This document shows, piece after piece, positions 1-8,582 of a stretch of 30,297 nt of DNA. The notes beneath the pieces were generated by a model. That model was not told the origin of the DNA. It saw only the letters and a list, made by a program, of their open reading frames with translations, and ran no database searches. How positions within the stretch are numbered: position 1 is the first letter of the stretch; every line of letters starts with the position of its first letter. The position numbers and the translations under genes were made by a program. This stretch comes from JBBKWX01 sp037969175 (GTDB lineage Bacteria; Bacteroidota; Bacteroidia; AKYH767-A; JBBKVM01): assembly GCA_037969175.1 (NCBI GenBank), contig JBBKWX010000123.1, positions 1 through 30,297 of the forward strand, written 5' to 3'.

Positions 1-3
1 TTA

Positions 4-1191
4 CTATGCATGGCTAACTTGCTTTGCGCGCTTTAAACGCTTGTTAATATTTGCTTGCACTACATAATGGTCGATCAATGGAGCCATTACATTCATGAAC
101 AAAATAGAAAGCATGATACCTTCCGGATAAGCCGGGTTGAAAACTCGCAACATGATCGCAAGAAATCCCACCAAGAATCCATAAATGACCTTTCCGGTAT
201 TGGTTTGAGCTGCACTTACCGGATCAGTTGCCATAAACACGGTACCGAACATAAATCCACCCATGATCATTTGTATGAAAGGGCTTAATTGCATGAATGG
301 TGTGGAGCCGAATGCATTGAACAGCATACTCATGACCACACCACCTACAACGCAGGATAACATAATTCTCCAACTTCCTATTCCGGTTACAAGCAGTATA
401 AATGCGCCGATCAAAATAGCCAGAGTACTCGTCTCCCCTATCGATCCGGGCATAAATCCAAGAAACATATCCATTGAACTTAAGTGATGAAATTTATCCA
501 TTTCACCTGCGGCTGCCATTCCCAATTGTGTAGCTCCACTGAATCCATCAACTACACTTTGTCCGGCATCGGCTACTGTATCGATCCAAACTTTATCACC
601 CGACATATAGGTAGGATATGCAAAGAACAAGAAAGCACGTGCAGTAAGTGCAGGATTCAGAATATTCATTCCGGTTCCTCCAAATACTTCTTTGCCTATT
701 ACAACCGCAAAAATAGTTGCTACTGCAACCATCCATAATGGAGTTCCAACCGGCATTACCAATGGGATCAACATTCCGGTCACTAAGAATCCTTCGTTTA
801 CAGAGTGCCCACGTATGATCGCTGCAATAAATTCAACAGTGAGACCTGCGATATAACTCACGGCAACTATCGGTAAAACCAACATAGCGCCATAAAGGAA
901 TTTATCCATCAGGCCATCTCCTGTTCCTGTAAGCATTCCTAAGGAAAGGAAATGTTGATGTCCAACGTTCCACATCCCAAACAGTAAAGCAGGAACTAAA
1001 GCAAGAACAACAGTGATCATTGTTCTTTTAAGATCGATACTATCTCTTACGTGTACTCCTCCATGGGTAGTATGACCTGGTACAAACAGGAAAGTTTCGA
1101 ATGCATCATAAGCGGGAAATAATTTCTCCAACTTTCCACCTTTTTCAAAGTTTGGTTTGACGCTATCTAATATATTTCTTAAGAATTTCAT
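4..1191 (-). CDS. nqrB: Na+-translocating NADH:quinone reductase subunit B
   Basis: NqrB is the large integral membrane subunit of Na+-NQR, which couples electron transfer from NADH to quinone with Na+ export across the inner membrane. The 395-aa product is strongly hydrophobic with many predicted membrane segments. It carries the SGAT motif in GFSGATQLG, whose Thr-221 corresponds to the threonine that carries covalent FMN in characterised NqrB proteins. The conserved NILNPALTARAFLFFAYP stretch lies at about residues 176-193. It sits 18 nt downstream of nqrA on the same strand, so it is co-transcribed; nqrC and the remaining subunits would lie beyond the left edge. The length is near the usual 400 aa or so and the gene looks intact. 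The assignment is secure by family; Na+ specificity is inferred from the family. Confidence 0.96.
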   Translation of the reverse strand: MKFLRNILDSVKPNFEKGGKLEKLFPAYDAFETFLFVPGHTTHGGVHVRDSIDLKRTMITVVLALVPALLFGMWNVGHQHFLSLGMLTGTGDGLMDKFLYGAMLVLPIVAVSYIAGLTVEFIAAIIRGHSVNEGFLVTGMLIPLVMPVGTPLWMVAVATIFAVVIGKEVFGGTGMNILNPALTARAFLFFAYPTYMSGDKVWIDTVADAGQSVVDGFSGATQLGMAAAGEMDKFHHLSSMDMFLGFMPGSIGETSTLAILIGAFILLVTGIGSWRIMLSCVVGGVVMSMLFNAFGSTPFMQLSPFIQMIMGGFMFGTVFMATDPVSAAQTNTGKVIYGFLVGFLAIMLRVFNPAYPEGIMLSILFMNVMAPLIDHYVVQANINKRLKRAKQVSHA

Positions 1192-1209
1192 TTTTTCAGC
1201 TTGAATATA

Positions 1210-2565
1210 TTAAGCACATTCTTCTCTAGTGATATCTAATCCTTTTCGCAGGATCTGCTGAACATCGATCTTAGATGTACATACAAACTCACAAAGCGCA
1301 AAATCTTCCTCATCTACTTCATAGATCCCAAGATTTTCCATCGCTTCAACATCTTCAGCCATGATAGCTTTCAAAAGTAGAACCGGATATATATCCATCG
1401 GAAGCACCTTTTCGTATTCACCTGTTACCACAAATGCACGTTCTTCACCATGTAGATTTGTATTCAGGTCATATGTTCTTGAAGGAAATAACCAGGAAGG
1501 AAACGTTTTACTCAAGCTCAATTTTCCCATACCGGGAAGAACCCAACCTAAAAACTCAGGCTCATCACCCTCTGCTATTACTGTAAGCATGTTGTCATAG
1601 TATGACATATAACCATCGCTTTGTATAGCAGTACCTTTTAAAACATTCCCACTGATAAAGCGAAGACTTTTACCACTTTCAACATTACCGTCAATAAGTG
1701 GTTTGATATTACAGCCTATGAGTGTCTTATAATATTTAGGATGTTTCACTTCTGAGCCTGCTACAGCAATTACTCGTGTAGCGTCGTATTTTCCTGAATT
1801 GAACAAACGACCGATGATCAAAACATCCTGTGGATTAACAACCCAAACATTCTCACCTTTATTGAGAGGGTCAATATGATGAATTTGAATACCCACATTT
1901 CCTGCGGGATGAGGTCCTGAGATCTTATTGATCTCTACTCCCTTTGCATTCAAAACAACTTTCGTTGTCGGGCTGTTCTCCTTTACATTCAAATGAACCT
2001 TGCCGGATGTCAATTTTGCTAGCGCATCAATCCCTGCTTGGAAATCCGCTTCATGCCCATGAAGAATGAAATCATAATCCGGCGCCAAAGGAGCTGAATC
2101 AAATGCTGAAATGAATATAGATTTTGGTTCATCAGTAGGATTAGCGATAACATTGAAGGGTCTTTGTTTTACCAAAGGCCAAACTCCGCCTTTCAACATT
2201 TTGCTGATTACCTCTTCCCTGCCCAGGCTCTGAGCATTGGCATTGCCAAATTCCTCATAGCGTAATTCCTTATCGGCAAGAATCACTATTTCTAATAACT
2301 TTCGTTTAGCTCCACGCTTGATCTCTACCACTTCCCCGGAAACCGGTGAAACGAAGACCAGATCTTCATTTTTCTTATCGTGAAATAGGGGGGTGCCGGC
2401 TTTAACTTCTGAACCTGCTTCTACCATTAATCGGGGTGAAACCCCAATGAAATCTGTGGGTTTGATCACAAACGTCTCACTCGGCATGGCAGAACCATAA
2501 ACTCTTTCTGCAGCTCCATTCAGTTTGATGTCAAAGCCCTTCTTGATCTTGATTGTACCGGACAT
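1210..2565 (-). CDS. nqrA: Na+-translocating NADH:quinone reductase subunit A
   Basis: NqrA is the soluble cytoplasmic subunit of Na+-NQR and contributes to quinone binding. The 451-aa sequence begins with MSGTIKIKKGFDIKLNGAAE, the usual NqrA start, followed by the barrel-sandwich-like region (GVSPRLMVEAGSEVKAGTPLF, then SPVSGEVVEIKRGAKRKLLEI). The C-terminal third contains the SLBB-type region and the conserved EERAFVVTGEYEKVLPMDIYP segment. The ATG is preceded by a TAnnTTTG -7 box on the minus strand at 2604-2611, about 38 nt upstream. It is the first gene of an nqrAB... operon reading left out of the window. It is full length with no sign of disruption. Confidence 0.96.
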   Translation of the reverse strand: MSGTIKIKKGFDIKLNGAAERVYGSAMPSETFVIKPTDFIGVSPRLMVEAGSEVKAGTPLFHDKKNEDLVFVSPVSGEVVEIKRGAKRKLLEIVILADKELRYEEFGNANAQSLGREEVISKMLKGGVWPLVKQRPFNVIANPTDEPKSIFISAFDSAPLAPDYDFILHGHEADFQAGIDALAKLTSGKVHLNVKENSPTTKVVLNAKGVEINKISGPHPAGNVGIQIHHIDPLNKGENVWVVNPQDVLIIGRLFNSGKYDATRVIAVAGSEVKHPKYYKTLIGCNIKPLIDGNVESGKSLRFISGNVLKGTAIQSDGYMSYYDNMLTVIAEGDEPEFLGWVLPGMGKLSLSKTFPSWLFPSRTYDLNTNLHGEERAFVVTGEYEKVLPMDIYPVLLLKAIMAEDVEAMENLGIYEVDEEDFALCEFVCTSKIDVQQILRKGLDITREECA

Positions 2566-2603
2566 TCTTCTCAGAAGGTATTTGGTTAGTTTGAATTCGG
2601 GGG

Positions 2604-2611
2604 CAAAATTA
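2604..2611 (-). promoter_or_regulatory. Putative -7 promoter element of nqrA
   Basis: The minus strand reads TAATTTTG, a match to the Bacteroidota -7 consensus TAnnTTTG, 38 nt upstream of the nqrA ATG. I do not see a convincing TTTG -33 box at the usual distance, so this is a motif match plus position, not proof. Confidence 0.5.
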
Positions 2612-2687
2612 TAAAATACTTTAACCTTTACACATCTTTTGATAACTTTTAAATAATCTTCAACAAACTCTCTCCATACTTATTCAT

Positions 2688-2695
2688 TACCTTTG
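2688..2695 (+). promoter_or_regulatory. Putative -7 promoter element of the ABC-F gene
   Basis: TACCTTTG matches the Bacteroidota TAnnTTTG -7 consensus and ends 17 nt before the ABC-F start codon. It lies in the 147-bp divergent spacer shared with nqrA. No clear -33 box is visible. Confidence 0.55.
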
Positions 2696-2712
2696 CATCC
2701 CATTTTCCATAC

Positions 2713-4635
2713 ATGCTTGTTTTAAACAATATTACATTCGAATTCGGTGACCGCGCACTCTATAGTGATGCCTCCTTACATATCAGAGCTGCTGACAAAA
2801 TTGGTCTTATTGGTGCTAATGGCACCGGGAAGTCAACGCTGCTGCGGGTAATAACCGGGGAGTACTCTGTTAGTTCAGGTGAAGTAACTCGCCGTAATGG
2901 TCTTTCTATCTCATTTCTAAATCAGGATCTGCTTTCTTATGAAACAGATGATATGATCGTTGATGTTGCATTGGAGGCTTTTCCAGAGCAAATAGCACTC
3001 GAAAAAGAGATCGAACGCCTTTTGATCCTGCTCGAGACGGATCATTCTGAAGAAGTGATCCATGCGCTATCAGATGCCCAACATCGTTTCGAGATCCTGG
3101 ATGGATATACAATCCGGGCCAAAACGGAAAAGATTCTTGAAGGACTTGGATTCACAACTGAAAGTCTATCAAGACCCTTGAAAACTTTTTCCGGTGGATG
3201 GAGAATGCGGGTGATGCTGGCTCAAATGCTGCTAAGACAGCCGGATATATTGCTACTCGATGAACCAACAAATCACCTGGATCTTCCTTCCATCCTTTGG
3301 CTGGAAAATTATTTGATCGAATACCCGGGTGCCATTGTAGTTGTTTCACACGATAGATATTTCCTGGATAAAGTAGTTAATAAGATCGTTGAAGTAGCTC
3401 AGGAAGACCTGATTCACTACCCCGGTAATTTCACCAATTATATGGAAGAAAAAGCCCAACGACAAGAAATCCAAAAGAGTCAGTTCAAAAATCAACAACA
3501 ACATATCAAAGAACAAGAGCGGCTCATCGATCGATTTAAGGCAAAAGCCAGTAAAGCCAGCATGGCTCAAAGTCGGATGAAGGCGCTGGATCGAATGGAG
3601 AAGATCGAAGATGTGGATGATGACACGGCAGTTATAAAGATTCGTTTTGATGTAGGTGTTCAACCCGGCAGAGTATTGGCTGAACTCGATATCAAGGAAA
3701 AGTCATATCCGGGAGTCCCTATCTTTGAAAACACCAATGCTATAATTGAAAGAGGCGATAAGATCGCTTTGATCGGAGCGAATGGAAAAGGTAAATCGAC
3801 GATGCTGAGAATGATTGCGGGAGTTGAACCTTTCAACGGGAAACTCACTACCGGCCATAATGTGATCACCTCTTTTTATGCACAGCATCAACTTGAATCA
3901 CTCAATCTCAAACACACCATGCTGGAAGAGCTTCAAATGGCAGCTCCAACAGAATCGGATACAACATTAAGAACTATCCTTGGAGCATTTCTTTTTAGTG
4001 GTGATGATGTATTTAAGAAGATCAGAGTGCTTTCAGGTGGTGAGAAAAGCAGAGTAGCACTTGCCAAGACCATGCTTACCCGGAGTAATTTTTTACTTCT
4101 GGATGAACCCACCAATCACCTCGATATGAAATCTGTCAATACGCTGATCGCGGTATTGAAAGAATATAAGGGTTCTTTTCTGGTCATTTCTCACGACAGG
4201 TATTTCCTGGATGCCATTGCAAATAAGATTTGGTATATTGAGGATAAAGAGCTGAAGACCTATCCGGGAAATTACGAGGAATATGATGCATTTGCTGCTC
4301 GTAACCAAATAGATAAAAGAGCAGAGAACAAAGCAAACAAGGAAAAGGAAGTAAAACCGGTTGCAGTAAAAAAGGAAGTCAATACTCCCAAGGTGGATCC
4401 AAAAATTAAACAAAACCTGACCCGGGATTTTCAGAAATTAGATGCCGATCTTGAATCGTTGAAAAAGGAGAAACTGCAACTTGAATTGGAAATGGCAAAA
4501 CCTGAAATAGCCTTAGACTCCATGAAACTTTCTGAATTGATCAAGATTCACAGTAACTTAGCTCAGACGATTTCAACTTTGAATAAAAAATGGGAATCCG
4601 CTTTCGAAGCATTGAGTGAACTCGAAGAATCTTAA
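2713..4635 (+). CDS. ABC-F family ATPase (Uup/YdiF-like)
   Basis: This is a soluble tandem-ATPase protein of the ABC-F family, whose studied members act on the ribosome rather than in transport; it has no membrane domain. Domain 1 has Walker A GANGTGKST (34-42), the signature TFSGGW (158-163) and Walker B ILLLDEPTNHLD (179-190). A charged linker of about 240-305 separates it from domain 2, with Walker A GANGKGKST (355-363), signature VLSGGE (439-444) and Walker B LLLDEPTNHLD (461-471). Residues 530-640 form a lysine/glutamate-rich, probably coiled-coil C-terminal extension as in Uup and related proteins. The 640-aa length fits this subgroup. The Plug gene follows after 9 nt, so the two probably share a transcript. 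Whether it acts in translation quality control, antibiotic protection or another process cannot be told from sequence. Confidence 0.9.
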   Translation: MLVLNNITFEFGDRALYSDASLHIRAADKIGLIGANGTGKSTLLRVITGEYSVSSGEVTRRNGLSISFLNQDLLSYETDDMIVDVALEAFPEQIALEKEIERLLILLETDHSEEVIHALSDAQHRFEILDGYTIRAKTEKILEGLGFTTESLSRPLKTFSGGWRMRVMLAQMLLRQPDILLLDEPTNHLDLPSILWLENYLIEYPGAIVVVSHDRYFLDKVVNKIVEVAQEDLIHYPGNFTNYMEEKAQRQEIQKSQFKNQQQHIKEQERLIDRFKAKASKASMAQSRMKALDRMEKIEDVDDDTAVIKIRFDVGVQPGRVLAELDIKEKSYPGVPIFENTNAIIERGDKIALIGANGKGKSTMLRMIAGVEPFNGKLTTGHNVITSFYAQHQLESLNLKHTMLEELQMAAPTESDTTLRTILGAFLFSGDDVFKKIRVLSGGEKSRVALAKTMLTRSNFLLLDEPTNHLDMKSVNTLIAVLKEYKGSFLVISHDRYFLDAIANKIWYIEDKELKTYPGNYEEYDAFAARNQIDKRAENKANKEKEVKPVAVKKEVNTPKVDPKIKQNLTRDFQKLDADLESLKKEKLQLELEMAKPEIALDSMKLSELIKIHSNLAQTISTLNKKWESAFEALSELEES

Positions 4636-4644
4636 TTTTATACT

Positions 4645-6000
4645 ATGATAAAGTCTTCCCTCCTATTCTGCTTGTTAATTGCAACTATTCTTGGATGCAG
4701 CCCTAAAACTTCACCATCCAGAATTGGAGAAAATGTGGAGACAACTAAACCGCTCGCAGATCCGGAAGAAGGAGACTTTTACCGTAATGATTTTCTTCGC
4801 TATGAAGATCATGTCTACAAACCCTATATTAAAACGGTCCAGTTATACAGGTCTGATAACGAGTTAAGCCCACCTATCATTGGACTCGCCACAGGTGAAA
4901 AATTAATTCTTTCGTTTGATGAATTAGGGTATGAAAATAGAAGTTATTCTTATACGCTTATACATTGCGATGCCTACTGGAATCCTACTGATTTAATAGA
5001 AAGCCTTTACATCAGAGGATTCAATGATGATAAGCTAATTGATAGAAAATCTTCATTTAATACGATCACCCCTTACACACATTACAATCTTGTCTTCCCG
5101 ACAAAAGATCTGATCCCAATCATTTCAGGAAATTATGTGATCAAGGTTTTTCAGGATTTTGATAAGGATAATATCGTGCTGACAAAAAGATTTATGATCA
5201 CTGATTCGAAAGTGGAGGTCGTTTCTAATGTACACAGGGCAACGGTTGTACAGTATAAATTCAACAAACAGGAAGTTGATTTTACAATCTTTCATCGTGA
5301 ATACAGAATTGACAATCCATTCGGTGAACTTAAAGTGGTGATCACTCAAAACGATAGATGGGATAATGCCATTAAGGATTTGAAACCTTTATTTCTTAAA
5401 GATCATGAATTGACATATGATCTGGAGGACGATAATTTATTTTGGGGTGGAAATGAATTTCGCAATTTTGATACGAGAAGTCTACGATTCCAAACGGAAT
5501 ATGTCGCGAATATTTCTCAGGATTCATCCGGATACGATGTAGTACTAAGGAATGACAAGAGTCGTTCGTCCAGTGTTTATTTAAGCAACCCGGATATTAA
5601 TGGAAAATATTTGATTCGAAAACAAGAAGGCAGAGATTCTGATCTGGAATCTGATTACACTAAAGTGCATTTTAGATTGGTCATGAAAGAGCCTATCATT
5701 GATGGAAATATTTATGTTCTGGGAGCTTTAACCAATTGGACTTATCTTCCGGAAGCTAAGATGATTTATGATTACGATGATCAGGTTTACAAAACAACCC
5801 TTTTTCTTAAACAAGGTTATTATAATTATGAATATGTTGTGTTGAATGATAAGACCGGGAAAGGCGACCCTACTGTCATTGAAGGAAGTCATTACGAAAC
5901 TGAAAACGATTATTCGATCTATATTTACCACCAAGGTATTGGGGTTGCTTATGATAGATTGATCGGGATCAAACGAACAAATTCCCTACGCAATTATTAA
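4645..6000 (+). CDS. Type IX secretion system Plug protein (DUF5103 lipoprotein)
   Basis: This is a DUF5103-family protein, the family that includes the Plug protein associated with the SprA translocon of the T9SS, where it closes the channel when substrate or PorV is absent. The first 18 residues form a lipoprotein signal ending ILGC, with Cys-18 the likely lipidated residue. The family core is clear: LSPPIIGLATGEKLILSFDE (74-93), YSYTLIHCDAYW (101-112), then NTITPYTHYNLVFP and a SGNYVIKVFQDFDKDNIVLTKRF segment. The last 110 or so residues resemble an Ig-like/CBM48 fold (IYVLGALTNWTYLP...). It lies 9 nt after the ABC-F gene. The 451-aa length is near the family norm. The family call is secure; the Plug role follows from work on Flavobacterium homologues. 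Confidence 0.85.
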   Translation: MIKSSLLFCLLIATILGCSPKTSPSRIGENVETTKPLADPEEGDFYRNDFLRYEDHVYKPYIKTVQLYRSDNELSPPIIGLATGEKLILSFDELGYENRSYSYTLIHCDAYWNPTDLIESLYIRGFNDDKLIDRKSSFNTITPYTHYNLVFPTKDLIPIISGNYVIKVFQDFDKDNIVLTKRFMITDSKVEVVSNVHRATVVQYKFNKQEVDFTIFHREYRIDNPFGELKVVITQNDRWDNAIKDLKPLFLKDHELTYDLEDDNLFWGGNEFRNFDTRSLRFQTEYVANISQDSSGYDVVLRNDKSRSSSVYLSNPDINGKYLIRKQEGRDSDLESDYTKVHFRLVMKEPIIDGNIYVLGALTNWTYLPEAKMIYDYDDQVYKTTLFLKQGYYNYEYVVLNDKTGKGDPTVIEGSHYETENDYSIYIYHQGIGVAYDRLIGIKRTNSLRNY

Positions 6001-6085
6001 GATACAGACGAATATTTGACCTGTATTTCATAGCCGGCACATTCGATTTTGTAAGTGGATACGGCATGAATAAAATTTAAATCCT

Positions 6086-6093
6086 TATCTTAG
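6086..6093 (+). promoter_or_regulatory. Imperfect -7 promoter-like element before apaG
   Basis: TATCTTAG differs from TAnnTTTG at one consensus base and ends only 5 nt before the apaG ATG. If used, the apaG transcript would have almost no leader. Confidence 0.3.
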
Positions 6094-6098
6094 CACTT

Positions 6099-6485
6099 AT
6101 GGAAAGTGCGATTACAAATGGGATAGAAGTTTCAGTAGAAACTTATTTTCAGGACGAATTATCAGATGTTCGGACCTCTCATTACGTCTTTGCTTATAAA
6201 ATTACAATTACCAATAATTCAAATCAGATCGTACAATTGATCAAACGTCATTGGAATATTATAGAAGGTAATGGAAAAAGAAGCTCAGTTAAAGGTGAAG
6301 GCGTTGTTGGTGAACAGCCAATGATCGAACCAGGTGAAGCGTATACCTATGTTTCCGGATGTAATCTCAATTCAGAATTTGGAAAAATGTATGGCACATA
6401 TCAGATGCGCAATCCTGTAGATGGGATTGAATTCAGTGTTTTGATACCTGCTTTTTTTATGATGACTCCCTGGTTGAGCAACTAG
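6099..6485 (+). CDS. apaG: ApaG (DUF525) family protein
   Basis: ApaG is a small single-domain protein with a fibronectin-III-like beta fold; its molecular role is unsettled, and database names refer to Co2+/Mg2+ efflux from genetic data in enterobacteria. The 128-aa sequence shows the family core almost end to end: YVFAYKITITNNS (about 29-41), VQLIKRHWNIIEGNG, the glycine-rich VKGEGVVGEQPMIEPGEAYTYVSG (about 66-89), and GTYQM followed by a hydrophobic IEFSVLIPAFFM strand. The length is normal. It stands between the Plug gene and pruA with about 100 nt upstream and 48 nt downstream, so it is probably its own transcription unit. Confidence 0.92.
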   Translation: MESAITNGIEVSVETYFQDELSDVRTSHYVFAYKITITNNSNQIVQLIKRHWNIIEGNGKRSSVKGEGVVGEQPMIEPGEAYTYVSGCNLNSEFGKMYGTYQMRNPVDGIEFSVLIPAFFMMTPWLSN

Positions 6486-6509
6486 TATTCTCTTAACATC
6501 TTTTATTGG

Positions 6510-6517
6510 TATCTTTG
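6510..6517 (+). promoter_or_regulatory. Putative -7 promoter element of pruA
   Basis: TATCTTTG is an exact TAnnTTTG match and ends 16 nt before the pruA ATG. The same octamer precedes rpsO. Confidence 0.6.
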
Positions 6518-6533
6518 CGGCAAATTAACTTTT

Positions 6534-8165
6534 ATGCCAAAAGGATTATACAAAATACCAACTCCTGTAAATGAGCCGGTATTATCATATTCACCGGGAT
6601 CCAGAGAAAGAGCCCAACTCAAAGCCACATTAAACCATTTGCGTGCTCAGCAAGTTGATGTACCCATGTATATCGGTGGAAAAGAAATTCGTACAGATAA
6701 AACTGTAGCTATGCACCCACCCCATGATCATCAGCATATCCTGGGGCATTATCATGAAGGAAGCACTGAGCATGTAAATATGGCCATTGAAGCTGCACTT
6801 GCTGCAAAAGATAAATGGTCAGCCCTTTCCTGGGAGCACAGAGCCTCCATATTCCTGAAAGCTGCTGATCTTCTTGCCGGACCTTACCGCGCTGAAATGA
6901 ATGCAGCAACCATGCTTGGCCAATCCAAGAATGCGTATCAGGCTGAAATTGACGCAGCTTGTGAATTCATTGATTTTCTGAGATTCAATGTTTCCTATAT
7001 GCAGGACATATACGGACAGCAACCAATTTCTTCAAAAGGTGTATGGAACCGCGTAGAACAAAGACCTCTTGAAGGATTTGTCTTTGCACTTACACCATTC
7101 AATTTTACCGCGATTGCCGGAAACCTGCCTTCTTCTGCAGCCATGATGGGAAACACAATCGTGTGGAAACCTTCCAATACGCAGATCTATTCAGCGAATG
7201 TTATCATGAAGATCTTCAAAGAAGCCGGATTACCTGATGGTGTGATAAACCTCATCTTCGTTTCCGGTCCGGTTGCAGGTGATGTGATCTTCAATCACAA
7301 AGATTTTGCAGGAATACATTTTACAGGATCAACCGGAGTGTTTCAGGGTATCTGGAAAACCATTGGAAATAATATTCACAAATACAGAAGTTACCCAAGA
7401 ATAGTTGGAGAAACCGGAGGAAAAGATTTTATCCTTGCACATCCGACAGCTGATCTTGATGTTACTGTAACCGCTTTAAGCAGAGGTGCATTTGAATATC
7501 AGGGACAGAAATGTTCGGCATGTTCAAGAGCATATATACCCGCTTCTATGTGGCCTGATGTAAAGAAAGGATTGATTCGTGATCTGTCAAGCTTCAAAAT
7601 GGGACCTACCGAAGATTTCGGGAATTTCATAAATGCAGTGATCGATGAAAAATCATTCGACAAGATCAATGCATATGTCGAAGCTGCTAAAAAAGATGAA
7701 AATGTGGAAGTTATGATAGGCGGAAACAATGACAAATCTAAGGGATACTTCATAGAGCCTACGGTTCTATTGGCTAAAGATCCTTACTATGTGACCATGT
7801 GTGAAGAGATCTTCGGACCTGTTCTTTCGATCTATGTTTATGAAGATGATCAATTTGATGAAACTATGAAGATCATTGATAATACAGGGATCTATGCCTT
7901 AACAGGTTCAATAATTTCTCAAGACAGATATGTGATTGAACATGCTACCCGAACATTGGTTAATGCTGCGGGGAATTTTTATATCAATGATAAATGTACC
8001 GGTGCAGTTGTTGGACAACAGCCCTTTGGTGGAGCGCGCGGTTCAGGTACCAATGACAAGGCTGGATCAATGATAAATTTGCTAAGATGGGTTTCACCTC
8101 GTTCGATCAAAGAAACTTTTGATCCTGCAAAAGATTATAGATATTCATTCCTCGATAAAGAATAA
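6534..8165 (+). CDS. pruA: L-glutamate gamma-semialdehyde (P5C) dehydrogenase
   Basis: This enzyme oxidises 1-pyrroline-5-carboxylate/glutamate semialdehyde to glutamate with NAD+, the second step of proline catabolism. The 543-aa protein is a monofunctional member of the aldehyde dehydrogenase superfamily, close in layout to eukaryotic ALDH4A1. Visible landmarks are the TPFNFTAIAGNLP stretch (187-199), the cofactor-loop FTGSTG (263-268), the active-site Glu-293 in VGETGGKDF and the catalytic Cys-327 in GQKCSACSR. The EEIFGPVLSIYVYEDD and QPFGGARGSGTNDKAG motifs follow near the C-terminus. No proline dehydrogenase domain is fused and none is present nearby, so putA/fadM-type PRODH must be elsewhere. 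A clear TATCTTTG promoter element precedes it. The gene is intact. Confidence 0.95.
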   Translation: MPKGLYKIPTPVNEPVLSYSPGSRERAQLKATLNHLRAQQVDVPMYIGGKEIRTDKTVAMHPPHDHQHILGHYHEGSTEHVNMAIEAALAAKDKWSALSWEHRASIFLKAADLLAGPYRAEMNAATMLGQSKNAYQAEIDAACEFIDFLRFNVSYMQDIYGQQPISSKGVWNRVEQRPLEGFVFALTPFNFTAIAGNLPSSAAMMGNTIVWKPSNTQIYSANVIMKIFKEAGLPDGVINLIFVSGPVAGDVIFNHKDFAGIHFTGSTGVFQGIWKTIGNNIHKYRSYPRIVGETGGKDFILAHPTADLDVTVTALSRGAFEYQGQKCSACSRAYIPASMWPDVKKGLIRDLSSFKMGPTEDFGNFINAVIDEKSFDKINAYVEAAKKDENVEVMIGGNNDKSKGYFIEPTVLLAKDPYYVTMCEEIFGPVLSIYVYEDDQFDETMKIIDNTGIYALTGSIISQDRYVIEHATRTLVNAAGNFYINDKCTGAVVGQQPFGGARGSGTNDKAGSMINLLRWVSPRSIKETFDPAKDYRYSFLDKE

Positions 8166-8173
8166 TTTGGTTT

Positions 8174-8181
8174 TTAATTTG
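8174..8181 (+). promoter_or_regulatory. Imperfect -7 promoter-like element before the FtsB-like gene
   Basis: TTAATTTG differs from TAnnTTTG at one position and lies 32 nt before the preferred ATG at 8214. It is a weak match in AT-rich DNA; read-through from pruA, which ends 9 nt upstream of it, is equally possible. Confidence 0.25.
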
Positions 8182-8213
8182 CCTTTGTTAATTTTATATT
8201 GAATTATTTCAAG

Positions 8214-8507
8214 ATGATAAAGATTCCGAAAAGTTTTAGAAACAAATATGTGATAAGCCTGGTTGCTTTTGTGGTTTGGCTTGCTTTCTTTGACAGAAAT
8301 GACATGATCACACAAGTAACCGGAAGACAGAAGCTTGATAAATTGGTACAAGACAAAACCTATTACGAAGAAGGAATAAAACAAAGTCAAGCTGAACTCA
8401 ATGAACTTGAATCAAGCAAAACAAATTTGGAAAAATTCGCAAGAGAAAAATATTACATGAAAAAAGATAATGAAGAAGTATTCTTGATCGTCAAGGAAGA
8501 AAACTAA
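8214..8507 (+). CDS. FtsB/DivIC-like septum formation initiator protein
   Basis: This is a small bitopic membrane protein of the septum formation initiator family, whose members (FtsB, DivIC) bridge divisome components in the periplasm. I start it at ATG 8214, giving 97 aa; an in-frame TTG at 8199 would add only five residues. A short basic N-terminus is followed by one membrane segment (about 12-30, VISLVAFVVWLAFF), then a DxxD-type turn and a polar coiled coil (about 35-75) with the heptad-like pattern ELNELESSKTNLEKFAREKYYMKKDNEEVFLI. The KFAREKYYMKK...EVF ending is characteristic of the family. It lies 48 nt after pruA and is closed by the terminator at 8529-8555. Family call is firm; a specific FtsB versus DivIC name is not. 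Confidence 0.85.
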   Translation: MIKIPKSFRNKYVISLVAFVVWLAFFDRNDMITQVTGRQKLDKLVQDKTYYEEGIKQSQAELNELESSKTNLEKFAREKYYMKKDNEEVFLIVKEEN

Positions 8508-8528
8508 TCTTAACATGTATAAATAAAT

Positions 8529-8555
8529 AAAGCCCCCGATTTTTCGGGGGCTTTT
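8529..8555. terminator. Strong intrinsic terminator, probably bidirectional
   Basis: A perfect hairpin, AAAGCCCCCGA / TCGGGGGCTTT, closes a TTTT loop and carries A-rich sequence on the left and TTTT on the right. It lies 22 nt after the FtsB-like gene stop and 28 nt beyond the stop of the convergent T9SS cargo gene. The poly-T tract is on the plus strand; on the minus strand the upstream AAATAAATAAA region provides a weaker T tract, so it can plausibly serve both genes. Confidence 0.9.
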
Positions 8556-8582
8556 CGGTAAACAACAATTTGGGGGAGATCT

